Shown here: positions 35,633 through 47,725 of the stretch, piece after piece | Numbering within the stretch: position 1 is the stretch's first letter | Layout of the letters: each line of letters starts with the position of its first letter | Assembly: GCF_001638985.1 (NCBI RefSeq) | Contig: NW_017265142.1 | Span: forward strand, 806,001 to 870,000 | Origin: Phycomyces blakesleeanus NRRL 1555(-) | Lineage: Eukaryota > Mucoromycota > Mucoromycetes > Mucorales > Phycomycetaceae | Direction of reading: 5' to 3' | DNA: 64,000 nt | Made by a program: the position numbers and the translations under genes | Notes under the pieces: generated by a model | What the model was told of the DNA's origin: nothing | Seen by the model: only the letters and a program-made list of their open reading frames with translations | Databases searched by the model: none

Positions 35633-35827
35633 ATATTAAGTCTCGATCTGGTATTTCATTTCTGGCACCTGTAACTAAGTCGCAGAATCAATACCACTGG
35701 GGATTGTTAAGTTTTTAAGAATAGTTTTTAGATAAGAATAAAGATGCTTTTTATTAAATATATTTCTTGACTATTTATATAAAATGATAATTGATTTCTG
35801 GCTAAAAGAATAGCTATAATAATATAT
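35633..35827 (-). repeat. Type A LTR, truncated by El-6
   Basis: About 195 bp matching the 3' half of the type A LTR on minus (AAGTCTCGATCTGGTATTTC and onward), ending abruptly where the El-6 terminus begins. Confidence 0.75.
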
Positions 35828-36344
35828 CACAATGGGAAAAAAAGAGGGTCTGCCAGGGGTTTACTGGGAGGCTGCTCAGGAGGTCGCCCAGGTGGGTGTT
35901 TTTCGCCTACCCACTTTTTCACCTCCTGCCTGTTATGGATTATTGTATAACCCTGCTCATTAACAAATGTGAAGTTTTATTCAGTTACCGATACACATTT
36001 TTGTAATTTATATTTGACTTTTTATTGGTGCTCATATACGAAAGCCTTGGTTTATAATTCTCTTTTATTGGGTATTAAAATTTCCATCTTAACTTTATAT
36101 CTAAAACCATTGGTCACTTTACAACTCATATTCACTTGATTGGTTTTCATTTATATAGAGCTTGGATTACTAATAATTTTAATTGGATTAAAAACATATT
36201 TTTCACCAAATATTCTTATAAATGAGTATTTTATTAGTTGTTGGAATAGAAATAAATTTTACAAAACATGGTTTATTGGTTGTCAAAATAAAAAATGACT
36301 TATTATATATAGATTATACTGACTAAATATAATTTTTTTCACTA

Positions 36345-37689
36345 GAATCTATTGATAGTTGACAGTGTAGAGAACAGGTTGCATGCTGAGGAGTGGGAAA
36401 GTGCTAGTACCCCCTCAGAAAGGCATCTGCTGGAGGTCGAAAATGGTGTTTGATGGTTGCAGTTGCATTGCCTTGAATACCTTGATCTAGTACGTGGAAC
36501 GATCATCAATCCCATGCATAATTTATTCCTGGGAACGCCTAAAACATTGATGGATCGTTGGATCAAAGGTGAAGACATTCAAGATAGCAATTTTGCAGCA
36601 ATGCAGAAAACTGCAGAAACAATGATTGTGCCTGGTGGATACACCTCTTTGAACTCAAAAATAGGAAAGCAGTTTTTGTATATGAAGGCAGACAAGTTGA
36701 AGTAATGGGTGCTCATATACTTGCCAGTTCTGTTGAAAGATGTTCTTGCAAAAGACAGATTCAAAAACTGGATTAACTTTGTTGATACATGCTGCCTGTT
36801 GATCAAGCCAATGATCACGTTCAATGAAGTCAACACTGTCCATCAGTTTCTTCAAACTTTTTGCACCAGATATGACGAGCTGTACAACGCCAAAATCCTC
36901 ACCTGTAATATGCACCTACACCTCCATCTTCGAAATAAAATTCGTGATTTTGGACCAGTGTACGGTTATTGGCTATTTGGGTTTGAGCAATTTAATGAGT
37001 TGTTAAAAAATTTGAAGACAAACAGAAAGATTGGGTTTAAAGAAACATTTATGAAAAGATTTATTGATGTGCACAAAGATGATCTTGTCAACAGTTTCCT
37101 TCAGAGTACCCGCCAGACATCTGCATTTCCTCTTCTTACCAAACTCATTTCTTCCTTTACACCTGCCACCATTTCATCCATCTATCAATGTACCTTCCAC
37201 ATACAGTCGTTTGTCAAGGCTTCTGAAGATCCAAATGTACTTGTAAAAGGCAACGAACCTCTCCCTCCTTCCACATTCCCTCTATCATTAAAATCTGCTA
37301 CCACAATGAGTGACATTCACTATGCTCATCTCTTACAATACTACAAAGTTGCATACAACAATGAACAACTAGTTCACTTTCAACAAGCATCGGAATCACC
37401 ATACTTTGTCAACAATACAATCACCCTGTTGAAATACATCAACATCCTTGGGCAGGTCTACAAGGGTAAAGATGAATCTGGAAGTCATGGCTCTCTTGTA
37501 CAAGCAAAGTTCATTGGAAGTACTGGTGAGCATATCATAGCATACATGGGTCAAATACAATACATTTTCACCCATTCCTTTATTCCTCCACCCACCTCTT
37601 CATCACTTACTCCCTTACTCCACACCCATTGCCACCCAATGCAACTTCTTCACAATTCTCAACATACTTTTGCATTTATCAAATGCTAA
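36345..37689 (+). pseudogene. Tnp2-like transposase of El-6, C-terminal remnant
   Basis: Homologous to residues of the El-3 transposase from just before the DPMHNL motif to the end: PMHNLFLGTPKTLMDRW, PGGYTSLNSKIGKQF, then MHLHLHLRNKIRDFGPVYGY and FNELLKNLKTNRK. The N-terminal half, including zinc clusters and the first catalytic region, is missing because of an internal deletion. A TGA stands at 36453-36455 (Arg in El-3) and a TAA at 36703-36705. The final part (about 37560-37689) is divergent. Not functional. Confidence 0.75.
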
Positions 37690-38012
37690 ACACCCAAAAA
37701 TGATAAATAGTGAGAGTACAAATATATTGAAACTTGCTTTCCAACATTTTCTCCTGACGATTTCCAATGTGTATTGTCAGTGCATAAAATTATGTTAGAA
37801 GTAGCAACTGCTGAGTACACAACATGCAGAAAAGTAAAAAAAGATGCTGGTCATTCCTTTGCCAAAAAAACAATACATTTAAAAAATAATAAAATATAAC
37901 TCCCTTTTTTAAAGGTGCACAGAAAAGAATAATCATAGTGTTTGTATTTGTTGGTACGCTTATCATTGTCAGATAGAGGATGTGGAGAATGTAGAGGATA
38001 AGAAAACAAAAT

Positions 38013-39321
38013 TTATTGAAACTCATCTCTAAAAGCCCAGTGAGAGAGAAGGGACATCAATCTAGGCAGGACTGCTAAAACAGCATCTCTACCAAAGGAC
38101 CTCTTTAACATTTGACACGAATTGAAGTCCATGCGATTACGCATAAAATCATCAACAACTGCAAGAAAGTGATTGTATTAAATATAAATAAGTGATTAAT
38201 CAAAGTTCTGTTTCATTTAAATCCATAAAAAAACAAAAAAAAGCTATAAACAATAATGTATACAAAAGAAATGATCTCATAGCTTCTCCAACTTGGACGC
38301 ACTGTACAAATCGCACAGTTAATCGAGACTCCAGAAATATCATCTTCAGATTTACCCTCGGACATTGCTTCTTTTTGTAAGAGTCCATTGCAGCTCTTAC
38401 CTACCTTCACATCAATTTCAGCCTTGAATGTATGGTAGGTCAGCTTGCAACAGTCAAAATGCTAGTTTATAAATGTATTAATATGAATACATTTAATTTG
38501 CAATCAAAATATACTTCTAACATACATTGGTCTCTCAACCTGCTTTTCTTGACCGAGAATTTGTCTTTTTGTGCGATTCATACAATTCCTTGATTTGGCG
38601 TCTCATTCCACAAAAGTTTGTGTATATACAATCGCTAATATTGGCCTGTCAAACACTAGTCACAACAACCTTTGGAGCCAGGTATGCATGAAGGTCATAC
38701 ATCAGCTGTCTGTTGGGTGGAAGTCTGTAATCAACATTAATATCCCAACTGCGCTTGCTGTCATTAGCTGCAACTAGTTTCAGCTTATTTGATTTGAAGT
38801 TGTGCTTCTTCAACTCTCCTCAGATAAGAGCCTATACTTAGTGTGATATATTATGTTGATGAACTACTGTACATCTCAACACCTGCTAAAACTCTAGTGC
38901 GATCCTGTTTACTAAGTTTATCAGCATTTGTACCAGTAAGAACCTCTGGACCAACAGAAGGAGTAACAGAAGGAGTAACAGAAGGAGTAACAGAAGGAGT
39001 AACAGAAGGAGCAGCAGAAGAGATACCAAAAGAAGCCTCAGAAGGTGTTGTATACCAATCCAGAGTAGAACCAATGGAAGAAGCTGCAAAAGGGACAGAA
39101 GCAGAAGCATGTATAGTAGTAGGAGCAATAACTGCAAGAAGTTCTCCAGAGGCATCAGCAATGCTATCAAGTATTTCCAATGTATTTTTGTTCCCCTTGA
39201 TGACAATGCCAATGTTTGAATCCATGGTCTTGAGGCTTTCCTCTATAGCAGTAAGCCTTCTTAAAAGCGCAGTATGTTCTGGGGATGGAGCCAGGGCAAT
39301 TGACTGACAATTGTTGGCCAT
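38013..39321 (-). pseudogene. Companion gene of El-6
   Basis: Exon 1 (from 39321) starts MANNCQSIALAPSPEH, has a helical LLRRLTAIEESLKTM segment and a (TPSV)-repeat tract. Exon 2 is 38831-38526, exon 3 about 38463-38304 ending RPSWRSYE, and exon 4 about 38168-38013 (VDDFMRNRMDF ... RDEFQ). The exon order and the RPSWRS motif match the El-3 companion. Exon 2 carries three TGA codons (38820-38822, 38649-38651, 38535-38537), each in a context suggesting former CGA. The exon 3 donor has lost its GT. It converges on the transposase remnant with 324 bp between. Function unknown. Confidence 0.6.
38953..39015. repeat. 12-bp coding tandem repeat
   Basis: Five near-perfect copies of ACAGAAGGAGTA on plus, encoding repeated Thr-Pro-Ser-Val on minus in the El-6 companion. 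The period is a multiple of three, so copy number can change without shifting the frame. Confidence 0.85.
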
Positions 39322-39730
39322 GGTCTGAAAGCTATCAAATAAAATGTTATATATGAGTTGATTGTTAATTATATTTGTTTTATATATCTATTCATTGTAT
39401 ATATAGAGTGTTATTAGCATACAAAAGAAGTTAAGTGTTAAGTAAAAGAATAAAGTGTAGTTAATGGAAAGATGGTAAAAGTAAAAGCAAGAACCCATTT
39501 ATTATATTACACTTGTTGCTGTAAATACTCAGAATTTCTTTAATACGCGTATCTCTATTAATACTTTCTAGAATTGATGGGGTGCAAATCGGCTTTGAAC
39601 ATGCTTTTTTCAACTCAATCCAATATATGATTTCTGTCTTTCGGCCTTTTGGCCCTTTAGTCTTTTGTTCTTTTTGTTTTTTTTTTCATTTACAAGTTTT
39701 CTTTCTTCTCTCTCTTTCCAACATTTATTA

Positions 39731-41359
39731 TAGTAAATTCAAAAACCGGGCCAGCAAATGTAAAATTTGTACTCCGCAACTTATATCTTCTTGAGTTCTT
39801 ATTCTTTTGCGATAGTTTTAATACACTCTAAGACATCTGTTAAAGAGCTGCAGCATACTATGCTAGTATAGATATATATATAGTATTAATAAAAAGTTAT
39901 ATGAAAAAAGTGGAAATTTTCAGTGGCCTGGTTTTTTAGGTATGGGCCAAAAAATAGAGTAAAGCATTATTTCTTTACTTTCAATGCAGAACTGCTTTAT
40001 GATAATTTTTATACGGAGTGTGTCTTGTCATTACATCACAATCATGCAAACAAAATAGATATATTATATTGAATTTTTCAGAGTTTTCCTTGTTCCTTTG
40101 CTCAACTTTAAAACAAAAATGTCTCCCATCTCACGCGACAAAATACTCTCAATTGAAGTTGAACTTAGACATGGAAAGTCTACAGCCGAGGTAGCAAAGA
40201 TTGTTGGTGTTTCGCAGACTTCTGTCAAGAGATATCAAAGAAAATTGAACATCTCCACCTCAGTTCCTGGGGGTAGACCTGCCCAAATCGATGAAAGGCT
40301 TGCCCACCGTATTATCTATGCATTCCTAAATGAGGAATTTATGACAACAACAGAGGCAGAGAGACGGCTATGTGGTAAAGGTTTTGCTGTCAAGGCTCCA
40401 GCAATCCGCACCTTGCTAAAAGCATCTGGGTTCATCTGTACCTTGGAACCACCTCTGAAGGTAAAAACAAACCCCGCTATCCGCAAGCAGCGTATGGAGT
40501 TCGAAAGGAACTATATCAACTTCACTGTGAAGGACTGGAAGTGTGTTGTCTTCTCAGACGAATGTAAGGTGAATCGCTTTGGCTCGGATGGAAAGAGATG
40601 GAGGTAGGTTGAAGAAGTAGGCAATTAAAAAATATAAGGGTAAGACTTCCCCTGTTTGTGCTGGAGGACACGTTATGGTTTGGGGATGCTTTTCGTCCAG
40701 AGGTCACGGAGAGCTTCTCAAGATCAATGAAACCATGACAAGCCCAAAATACATAACAGTTTTGGAGCAGGGCTTACTGAAGAACTTGAAGAAGCAGAAT
40801 CTCATCAAGTCCGATATCATGTTTTTGCATGATAACGCCCGGTCACACACTGCAGCCAATACCAGAAAGTGGTTGAAGGCAGAGGGGATTGAGGTCATTG
40901 ATTTCCCACCATTTTCGCCTGATCTTTATCCCATCGAAAACCTTTGGGCGTACACAAAGAGTAAACTCTACCAATATGAAGAGCCAGCCAGCTCAATGAG
41001 GGAATTGTGGTCCCGTTTCCAGAATGAGTGGGATAGTATCCCAGAGGAGATGTGCAAGAATCTAATTGAATTCATGCAAAGCAGAATGCATAAATGCATT
41101 TTGAAGAAAGGGTATCTTATTAATGAAAAATAAAAAAAGATACCTTTACCTAAAAAACCGGGCCACTGAAAATTTCCACTTTTTTTCATATAACTTTTTA
41201 TTAATACTATATATATATCTATACTAGCATAATATGCTGCAGCTCTTTAACAGATGTCCTAGAGTGTATTAAAACTATCGCAGAAGAATAAGAACTCAAG
41301 AAGATATAAGTTGCGGAGTACAAATTTTACATTTGCTGGCCCGGTTTTTGAATTTACTA
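39731..41359 (+). mobile_element. Tc1/mariner-like element with long terminal inverted repeats
   Basis: 1629 bp, flanked by TA (39729-39730 and 41360-41361). The inverted repeats are about 215-235 bp, starting TAGTAAATTCAAAAACCGGG, with few mismatches. The inner edge of each repeat contains CAGTGGCC-GGTTTTTTAGG, itself a typical Tc1-style terminus. One transposase gene lies inside. It is inserted near the 5' side of the El-6 companion gene. Confidence 0.88.
40119..41133 (+). pseudogene. Tc1-like DD34E transposase, broken in the middle
   Basis: Starts MSPISRDKIL; an N-terminal helix-turn-helix (TAEVAKIVGVSQTSVKRYQ) binds element ends in this family. Catalytic triad: Asp in VVFSDECK, Asp in FLHDNARSH and Glu in PIENLWAY, with 34 residues between the last two. 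A TAG at 40605-40607 and a shift of frame just after it split the protein between the first and second Asp. No intron explains the gap, because the spacing already fits the family. The 56388 gene is an intact relative of a different subfamily. Confidence 0.88.
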
Positions 41360-41361
41360 TA

Positions 41362-41920
41362 TATTCACAGATTTTCTTGATAAGATATCTTCTTCTTTAA
41401 TATTATATATATAGTTAAAATAATAATAATTGTTTTCTATTACTATAGACACTTGCGTTTTGTTACCTTCTGATGCATCCCCTTCATAATGTCTATCTGG
41501 ATTAGCTAAGATTAGTAAGTATACTTTATGCTGTCATCCTATAAAATTATTCTGACTGTTGTAAATGAGTATTGACTACTGCTGTAATTGAGAATAAGTC
41601 TGAAGGAAATAATATAAGGCCTCAGCTATTCCAGTCAAAGGTGTCTACCGATTACTTTATTATTTAACACACAGGTTTAGCATGCATGATAGTGATTATA
41701 TTTCATATGATGATATCACCATAATATGGGATACATCAGTGGATTATTATAAGCATAATTATAACTCATAAACACATTTACTTTCGATGTTAATACTTCA
41801 TTGGGACTACACACATTTATATAATTAATCATACATTAATTATCCCAAGATCACGTTGCTCTGATTAAGGCTCAGATAGGATCGATTACCTGACCCCAGT
41901 CATATAATTTTCCCAATCCA
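41362..41920. other. AT-rich stretch, no gene seen
   Basis: Probably the right part of El-6 beyond its companion gene. 41690-41790 resembles 20800-20900 and 32690-32760 loosely (repeated ATAACATTTACTTT context). Nothing coding is supported. Confidence 0.35.
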
Positions 41921-41926
41921 AAACAA

Positions 41927-42844
41927 TATAAATAGCAGTAGTAGTTCAGTGTAGGAACCTGGTCAAACTTTGATACAAAATCTTTCTCAATAAACAAAAC
42001 CTACACAAGTTCTCACGAATCTTCGTTCCTAATTTCAAATCTTCAATTCTTCCTCTTAAAAACTTCTTCAACTTCAACCACCACAACACTGACTCTTTCC
42101 TTTCTTTCATATAGGCCATATCACCCAAATTACTCTCTACTATTAAACACGGTTATGAACACAGTAATATTTTATTTTATTTCAATCTATCTCTTTTTAA
42201 TAAGCACACGGCTTAACATAATTTCTATTATAGATGAACCTCCCTCTCATGAGCACATCGCGAATCAAGAACTATCATTTCATATGAGTGTCATCGACAT
42301 GGTAAACATTTCATTTTTGTTTTTGTACATATAACAATATTATTTATTTTGTATATTAATGTATATCATTTACTGAAGACAATATCATCACCTCCTATGT
42401 ACTCTCTTGGTCTGCAAATAAATCCTTTTGCTTCAGGTAGATAAATGAAATATTCTACCACACAATTCATAAGAAATAATTTTTTTTCAGCATTTTTATA
42501 GCCAAAGAAAGTATATTTAGTACTATAGTTTGCATTCATAACACCTTTTCTTTTTGTCTCTAGTAAGCTATTATATTGCAAGCATAATTACATATATATA
42601 TTCTTAATATCCATGATTTCTTGTTTAAACAGCTAACACTTTTCTAATTTCATAGAACAACCATTTACAAGCAAGCAACACACAGCTGGACTTTTCTCTG
42701 GAAGATATTGTTTGGAGAATACTTTGTATTATCAGAACATTGGCCATTTCAAATTGTATGAAGGATAGAACACTAGCCAGAACGCTCCAGAATATTAAAT
42801 ATAACCACTGTACTATAAACCTAAGAATATTCCTTTCTTTCTAA
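41927..42844 (+). CDS. Possible small spliced gene, unrecognised
   Basis: A TATA box TATAAATAG (41927-41935) is followed by a pyrimidine-rich leader. Open segments at about 42120-42301 and 42659-42844 are separated by a GTAAAC...CATAG intron and end in TAA just before AATAAAA (42843 onward), a likely polyadenylation signal. The second segment reads NNHLQASNTQLDFSLEDIVW and ends LRIFLSF. The start codon is uncertain: ATG at 42154 gives a hydrophobic N-terminus, and an upstream exon is also possible. It matches nothing I know. It may be host sequence or a minor part of El-6. Confidence 0.25.
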
Positions 42845-43590
42845 TAAAAACAAAATAAACCAATAATTATTATAAATAAATCAAAGATTGAAGAAGTGTA
42901 TAGAAGTAAACAGTACAAGAAGAAGTCTCTAAGATTGGATAAAATAAATTCAAAGACAACAAAACTCTGTAAAAACTGGCATATCCATAAATTAAACAAT
43001 ATAAAAACTGGCATATCCGTATAATCAATCTTTCATTTATTGTTCTTTTAATTGGAAAGCAGTAGAATATATTACAACAAAACATAATTCTGAGTTGCCA
43101 TTTTAGTGCATGTGGGAAAACCCCATATACAGAAAATGCAAACACATCCTACTATCCTGCTGTTCTGATCTTTTCCTATGTTCGAAAGTTGGTCTTACCA
43201 CCTATGAGTAAGCCAGCTTCATACACTTGTAAAAACTATCTGATCGCATCATAAAATCTGATCTTTTCACATAATTAATTACAGTTTTATACTTAAGAAA
43301 ACCGCACCTCTTTTCCAGTGTATCCCAATATGAATATGTTTTTATATATGATAAATCCAACATCCAAGTGTCTGTATCACCACAAGACTAATGTCTTACA
43401 CAAGCTAGCCATATGTCATATTCAGCAGCAGCTGTAAGAACATTGTTCTCTTATAGACTTGCCAATATTTCTCCTGTGAATCCTGCAGCCATCTGGAAAA
43501 AGCATAAATATCAAATGTCTGATGATTGTTTTTTCAAATTTGTTGCAATTTCTCTACCAGTGATGATTTACTTAGTGATGAACAGCAGCA
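42845..43590. other. Stretch without a supported gene
   Basis: AT-rich. Contains the segment shared with 16352-16420 at 43322-43390 and the left flank (GCA) of El-7. Open frames are short and unsupported. Confidence 0.35.
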
Positions 43591-43700
43591 CACTATGAGA
43601 AAAAAGTGGTCTTTTTGGTGGTCTTTTTGGTGGTTTTTTTAGTGGTACTTTAAGTGGTATTTTAAGTGGTATTTTAAGTAGTATTTTAGGAGGTGATTTT
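43591..43700. repeat. Subterminal tandem motifs of El-7
   Basis: About eight copies of a 12-13 bp motif near AGTGGTATTTTA follow the terminus directly and are more regular than in El-2. See the El-2 entry for the likely role. Confidence 0.7.
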
Positions 43701-44227
43701 GGTAAAACCATAAAAGATATCACTTCTTTTTTTAGAATAATATTTAGATCTCTGTTGACTAATAGATGTTAGTTTTTATTCATATCTCAAGATTTAAATT
43801 TATATATTATTGTTATCATTCTATTGGTAGAAAGAAAATAAAAAAGAGTTTTCTTATTGGTATAGATAGAAAAAAAGAATCTTTGTATTGTCACTCATAA
43901 AATACTTTCGTTATACTCCTACTTTTAATTGGATAATATAAGCTTTATTGCAGTATGCACATTGATAGTATTGGTCATTTAAACAAAAATATTCTCTCAA
44001 TTGGTTCTTATATATATTTCTTATTCATTCAAAGCTTTAATTGAGTAAAAAAGCTTTATTTCATTGAAGATTATTATTTAAAAATGTTTTCATTGGTTGT
44101 TATAATAGAAATAATCTTTTATTTGTGAATTGTACTGGCTAAAATTCCTTCAGATTATTACATATTTTCACATTAATTACAGAATTAATTATACCTATCA
44201 GATATGAACTTACCAGAAGATTCTTGC

Positions 44228-44831
44228 TTCATATGCTCTCTCCAGAGCTGGCTAACCTTTGCAAGTGACGCTCAGTTTCTGTGACATTTGGTGAAATCAA
44301 TTTCATTGTCTCTGAGTATGATAGAATGATTGATACACAGCCTGTTTTTATCTTCTTGAGGAAGCAATGAACAGCTGTGGTTTGTTTCAAGATCCTGAAC
44401 AGATGGAAGAGCTGCCAGTTATCACATATAATCTTGGTGCATGTGTTAACAATCCTTTTGATTTCCTCGGTTAGCTCAATCCCAAGATCATGTTTTATCA
44501 TCATATATATATGTTTTGTAGTAATATTATTGATTTTTGATACTGGTCTTAGAATGATGTCAGTAGGAGTCTATTATATTTAGTATTAATTAATAGAACT
44601 TTAATTATTATGGCATTTGCTTACATTGCTAGATGTTGCGATAGTTTTGTTTGGGAATTCACAATCTTTAAATAAATTGTAAACATTTGTCATTTGAAGT
44701 TGCACCACATCTTGTTTTTTTTCTAATGCTTCTTGATGGTCTAGCAATGCTTCTTGACCACTCTTTAAAGAAATAATCGCAGCTTGTATTTCTTGAAGCA
44801 GCTGAATGACTGTATTTTCTGTATTGTTTAT
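44228..44831 (-). pseudogene. Companion gene of El-7, decayed
   Basis: Collinear with the El-2 companion: exon 1 from 44831 encodes a coiled-coil segment (QALLDHQEALEKKQD-like) and exon 2 the DLGIELTEEIKRIVNTCTK region. The El-2 start codon ATG is ATA here (44829-44831), and a single base is missing near 44421 (CCAGTTATC against CCAGTTGATC), shifting the frame. It keeps TGG where El-2 has TGA. It is inactive, but useful for reconstructing the order of changes. Confidence 0.65.
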
Positions 44832-44876
44832 AATTGTAAAAAAAAATTAGTTACTTGTTTGTTATAGAAAAAAGGG

Positions 44877-45326
44877 AAGGTGTTATCTAATGAAAAAAGT
44901 ATGACTGCTAAAAAATAAAGATTGGACAAACCCAGTAAAAAACAAAGCACTCTGGCAGCAGTTGTAGAAACTTATCAATTGGTAAGAATATCATACTGTG
45001 TCAAATATAAGAAAAATAAATCGTCATAAATTTCCATCTTTTTTTTTAAATAAATTCGATCTTTAAAGATTGCATAAATTAATTACATATACAATAGACA
45101 CTCTTGGCTACCCTATACCTTAATTTGAGAGTGAGAGAATAAGCTTGATTTTGAAGAAATATTTAATAGAAAATATTAGTAGAAAATTATGAAATTCGTA
45201 ATTTTTCATGTACATTTTCTATTAAATCGCATCAACCAAGAAAAATGTATAACAACTATTGGAAATTAAATTGCCGTTTCAATTAAAAATGGGTAAAATA
45301 TTTAATTTTCTACTAGATAACACCTT
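44877..45326. mobile_element. MITE, about 450 bp
   Basis: Ends AAGGTGTTATCTA (44877) and TAGATAACACCTT (to 45326), with no coding capacity. El-2 lacks it: 12226-12260 reads straight through the flanking GTTATAGAAAAA and GAAAGAAAGAG. The target duplication is hidden by the A/G-rich site, so the superfamily is open (Mutator-like would fit a long duplication). Confidence 0.7.
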
Positions 45327-47725
45327 TTCTAAAGAAAGAAAGAGAAAAACATTTTACTAGAAACTATTACACTATGGGAAAAAAAGGTGTTTTTTGGAAT
45401 TGTGACTTCATTTTTGGCCTATAATAATTAAAAAATCATGAAAAAAATCAAAATGAAACAAAAAATTCTACTACCACAAAAATTGAAAGCCACATATGGT
45501 AGGGTATGGTACCCAAACAATATTATTGGCCTAGACAATTTTTCTTTCTATAATTTCATAAGTTAAATATTTTTTCTTTTAAATAAAGGAAGAAAGAAGG
45601 TTTAATTCTACTTCAAACTTTTTGGATCATAACAAAAAGCTGTTCAAGTAAGACAAAACATTGAATAAGAAAATGCAGAGACTGTATTGTGTAATGAAAA
45701 AATAATTCTGTTAAAATTTGGTAAAGGCAACAATTTTTAGCATATAAAATGACTTTGTCAAAATTTCAAATAAGAAAAAATACACATTTCTTTTTGTTTC
45801 TTACATAATATTAGTAAAGAATGTCTAGCAAAGGCAACCTTCTAAGACACAACTCAACCCAATAAAAATATAAATATATACACATTTTTTTTAATAAGTT
45901 ACAACTGTAATTTCAATTATTTGCTATTAGAACATGCCTTCTTAACTTATAAAAATAAGACAAACTGAGAGAGAATAACTTCGCGTTTTTTTAAAAACAT
46001 TTCTACAAGTTGCAATATTGATATTAAAAGCCAGTAGACCAATAAGAACTTTTTAAATCAATTTTGAATAAGTGTGAGATTATGTTCTTTGCATTTTTCT
46101 TACTCTACTTTACCAACAAAAGTTTGTTCATTATATGTTTACATATAATATATGGTATGTTTGAGCATAAACATTAAAGTTTTGAAATCTTTTCAATTTT
46201 ATTCCAATATAACTCCAATAGTAAAATATATTCAATTCCCAATATATATAAAAAGAAAATCAAAAAAATAGTATTCTACATTACACAACCATTTTTTAGA
46301 AACATTGAAATGTATTTGTTGCTATAGTGACTCTCTTTTTTATTTCAATATTAAAAAAAAGCTGAAACTCCACTGTTTTCTATTGATACCTCTTGACTTT
46401 GAAGGTCTATCACTTTTTATTCAATTCTTGTTTTGAGAATCTTTTAGACAAAAGTTATTTAGAAGAGTCTTCCCTATAAAACATGTTTAAGCAATTCTCA
46501 ATAACTTGTCTGTAGCAAAAGTCAAGAAACTTTGAAAATCATCTAAAAACTTAGATATTTATTCCCAAACATACCATATTATCTTTTTAAGAAACATATC
46601 TATATATTCTTGTTTTTAAGGTATATATAATAAAAAAGTAATATTGTACTTTGTAATGCAGTTATCTATCTTGGGTCTCATTAGCTGACAATTAACCTTT
46701 TTATCATCTGATCAAAATGAGTTGAGATAATACCCACACATCTAGTTTACAAAGTAATTGAATACTAACCATCTTTTATTCATTTTCACTTGTAGAGATT
46801 CAAAATTTTATGAGATGCATCTTGGTAAACTCAAAGATAAGCTTTTATTTAACTTATTTTTTAAGCTTGAAATACTCATTCATATTTATATTTTATTAGA
46901 CTGCTCTTTTATTCCACTATCAAGGTAGCTCTTTGGTGTTTTTGTTTTTACAAATTATAAGTGATATATAGACTCCACGACTCTATCTTTAACTTAGAAT
47001 AACTAGATTTAATTTATTAGATATTTCTGCTTATAAATTATATGGTGTAGCTATAGCTTAGCATTTTTTTCTACTTTGAAACACAAAATAAAAACTAATT
47101 TATTTGAAACACAATTTTTTGAGCCATTTTTTTGAAAACATTTTTAAATCCGTGATTTATTTCAATCAAAATTTATTGCAGATAATTGTGTCTATATATG
47201 GGCATCACTGTAAGAAATTTCAGGTATTAAACTACCAATTGGACAAAAATTGTTAAAAAGTGTCACCCAGCAACATTCTTCTGAGCCAATAAAGCTTCAG
47301 TATATAGCAATCAGTTTCACCTATTTAAGCAAATCAGATGTGTAGAATAATGAGATTCAGATCTTATTTTAACCAATAATATTGACAGATAGCTTTTTAT
47401 TGTTATAATGACTTTAATGTATATCTAGGGATCAGTATCCTTATTAAAGCATCTGCAGTGGTTAAATTATTGAAAACATTCACCACGGATGAAATCTGAT
47501 ATCAAATTAGGAAATTGAAAATGCATCTGTTATCTTATTGGCTTACTAAATATATTGCTCGTGTAATTTCCTTTTATACTTATAAATCAAAACTTGTGTT
47601 CTTTATAAGGGAATGCTTGCAGTACAGACATCCACAAATGTATTTCTAGTGTAACAGAAGAGAACTAAAAAATGACTTAAAGAAATTAGAATGTTTTATT
47701 GAGATAAAAAAAAAGATATAAAAAA

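Larger units (their letters stand above)
35828..43321 (+). mobile_element. El-6: CACTA-like element, internally deleted; right end tentative
   Basis: The left terminus CACAATGGGAAAAAAAGAGG at 35828 is an altered CACTATGGGAAAA. It contains the C-terminal part of a transposase (36345-37689) and a convergent companion gene (39321-38013), the El-3 arrangement. A Tc1-like element sits inside (39731-41359). A candidate right end is CTCTTTTCCAGTG to 43321, with TAT at 43322-43324 matching TAT at 35825-35827; the terminal match is weak and the flanking LTR does not resume there, so this end is uncertain. Confidence 0.5.
43591..45369 (+). mobile_element. El-7: left part of an El-2-type element
   Basis: Starts CACTATGAGAAAAAAGTGG at 43591 (GCA at 43588-43590) and follows El-2 in order: subterminal repeats, then the companion gene on minus. 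It runs through positions equivalent to 3881-4698 plus 11819-12290 of El-2 without El-3, so it is the empty site for El-3. It is interrupted by a MITE (44877-45326) and by El-8 (45370). The transposase part is not found after El-8, so the right half is lost. Confidence 0.75.

Noticed and set aside
40606..40643. Possible 37-bp intron explaining the broken Tc1 transposase
   Set aside because: It is shorter than any other intron here, and removing it would make the spacing before MVWGC too short for the family.
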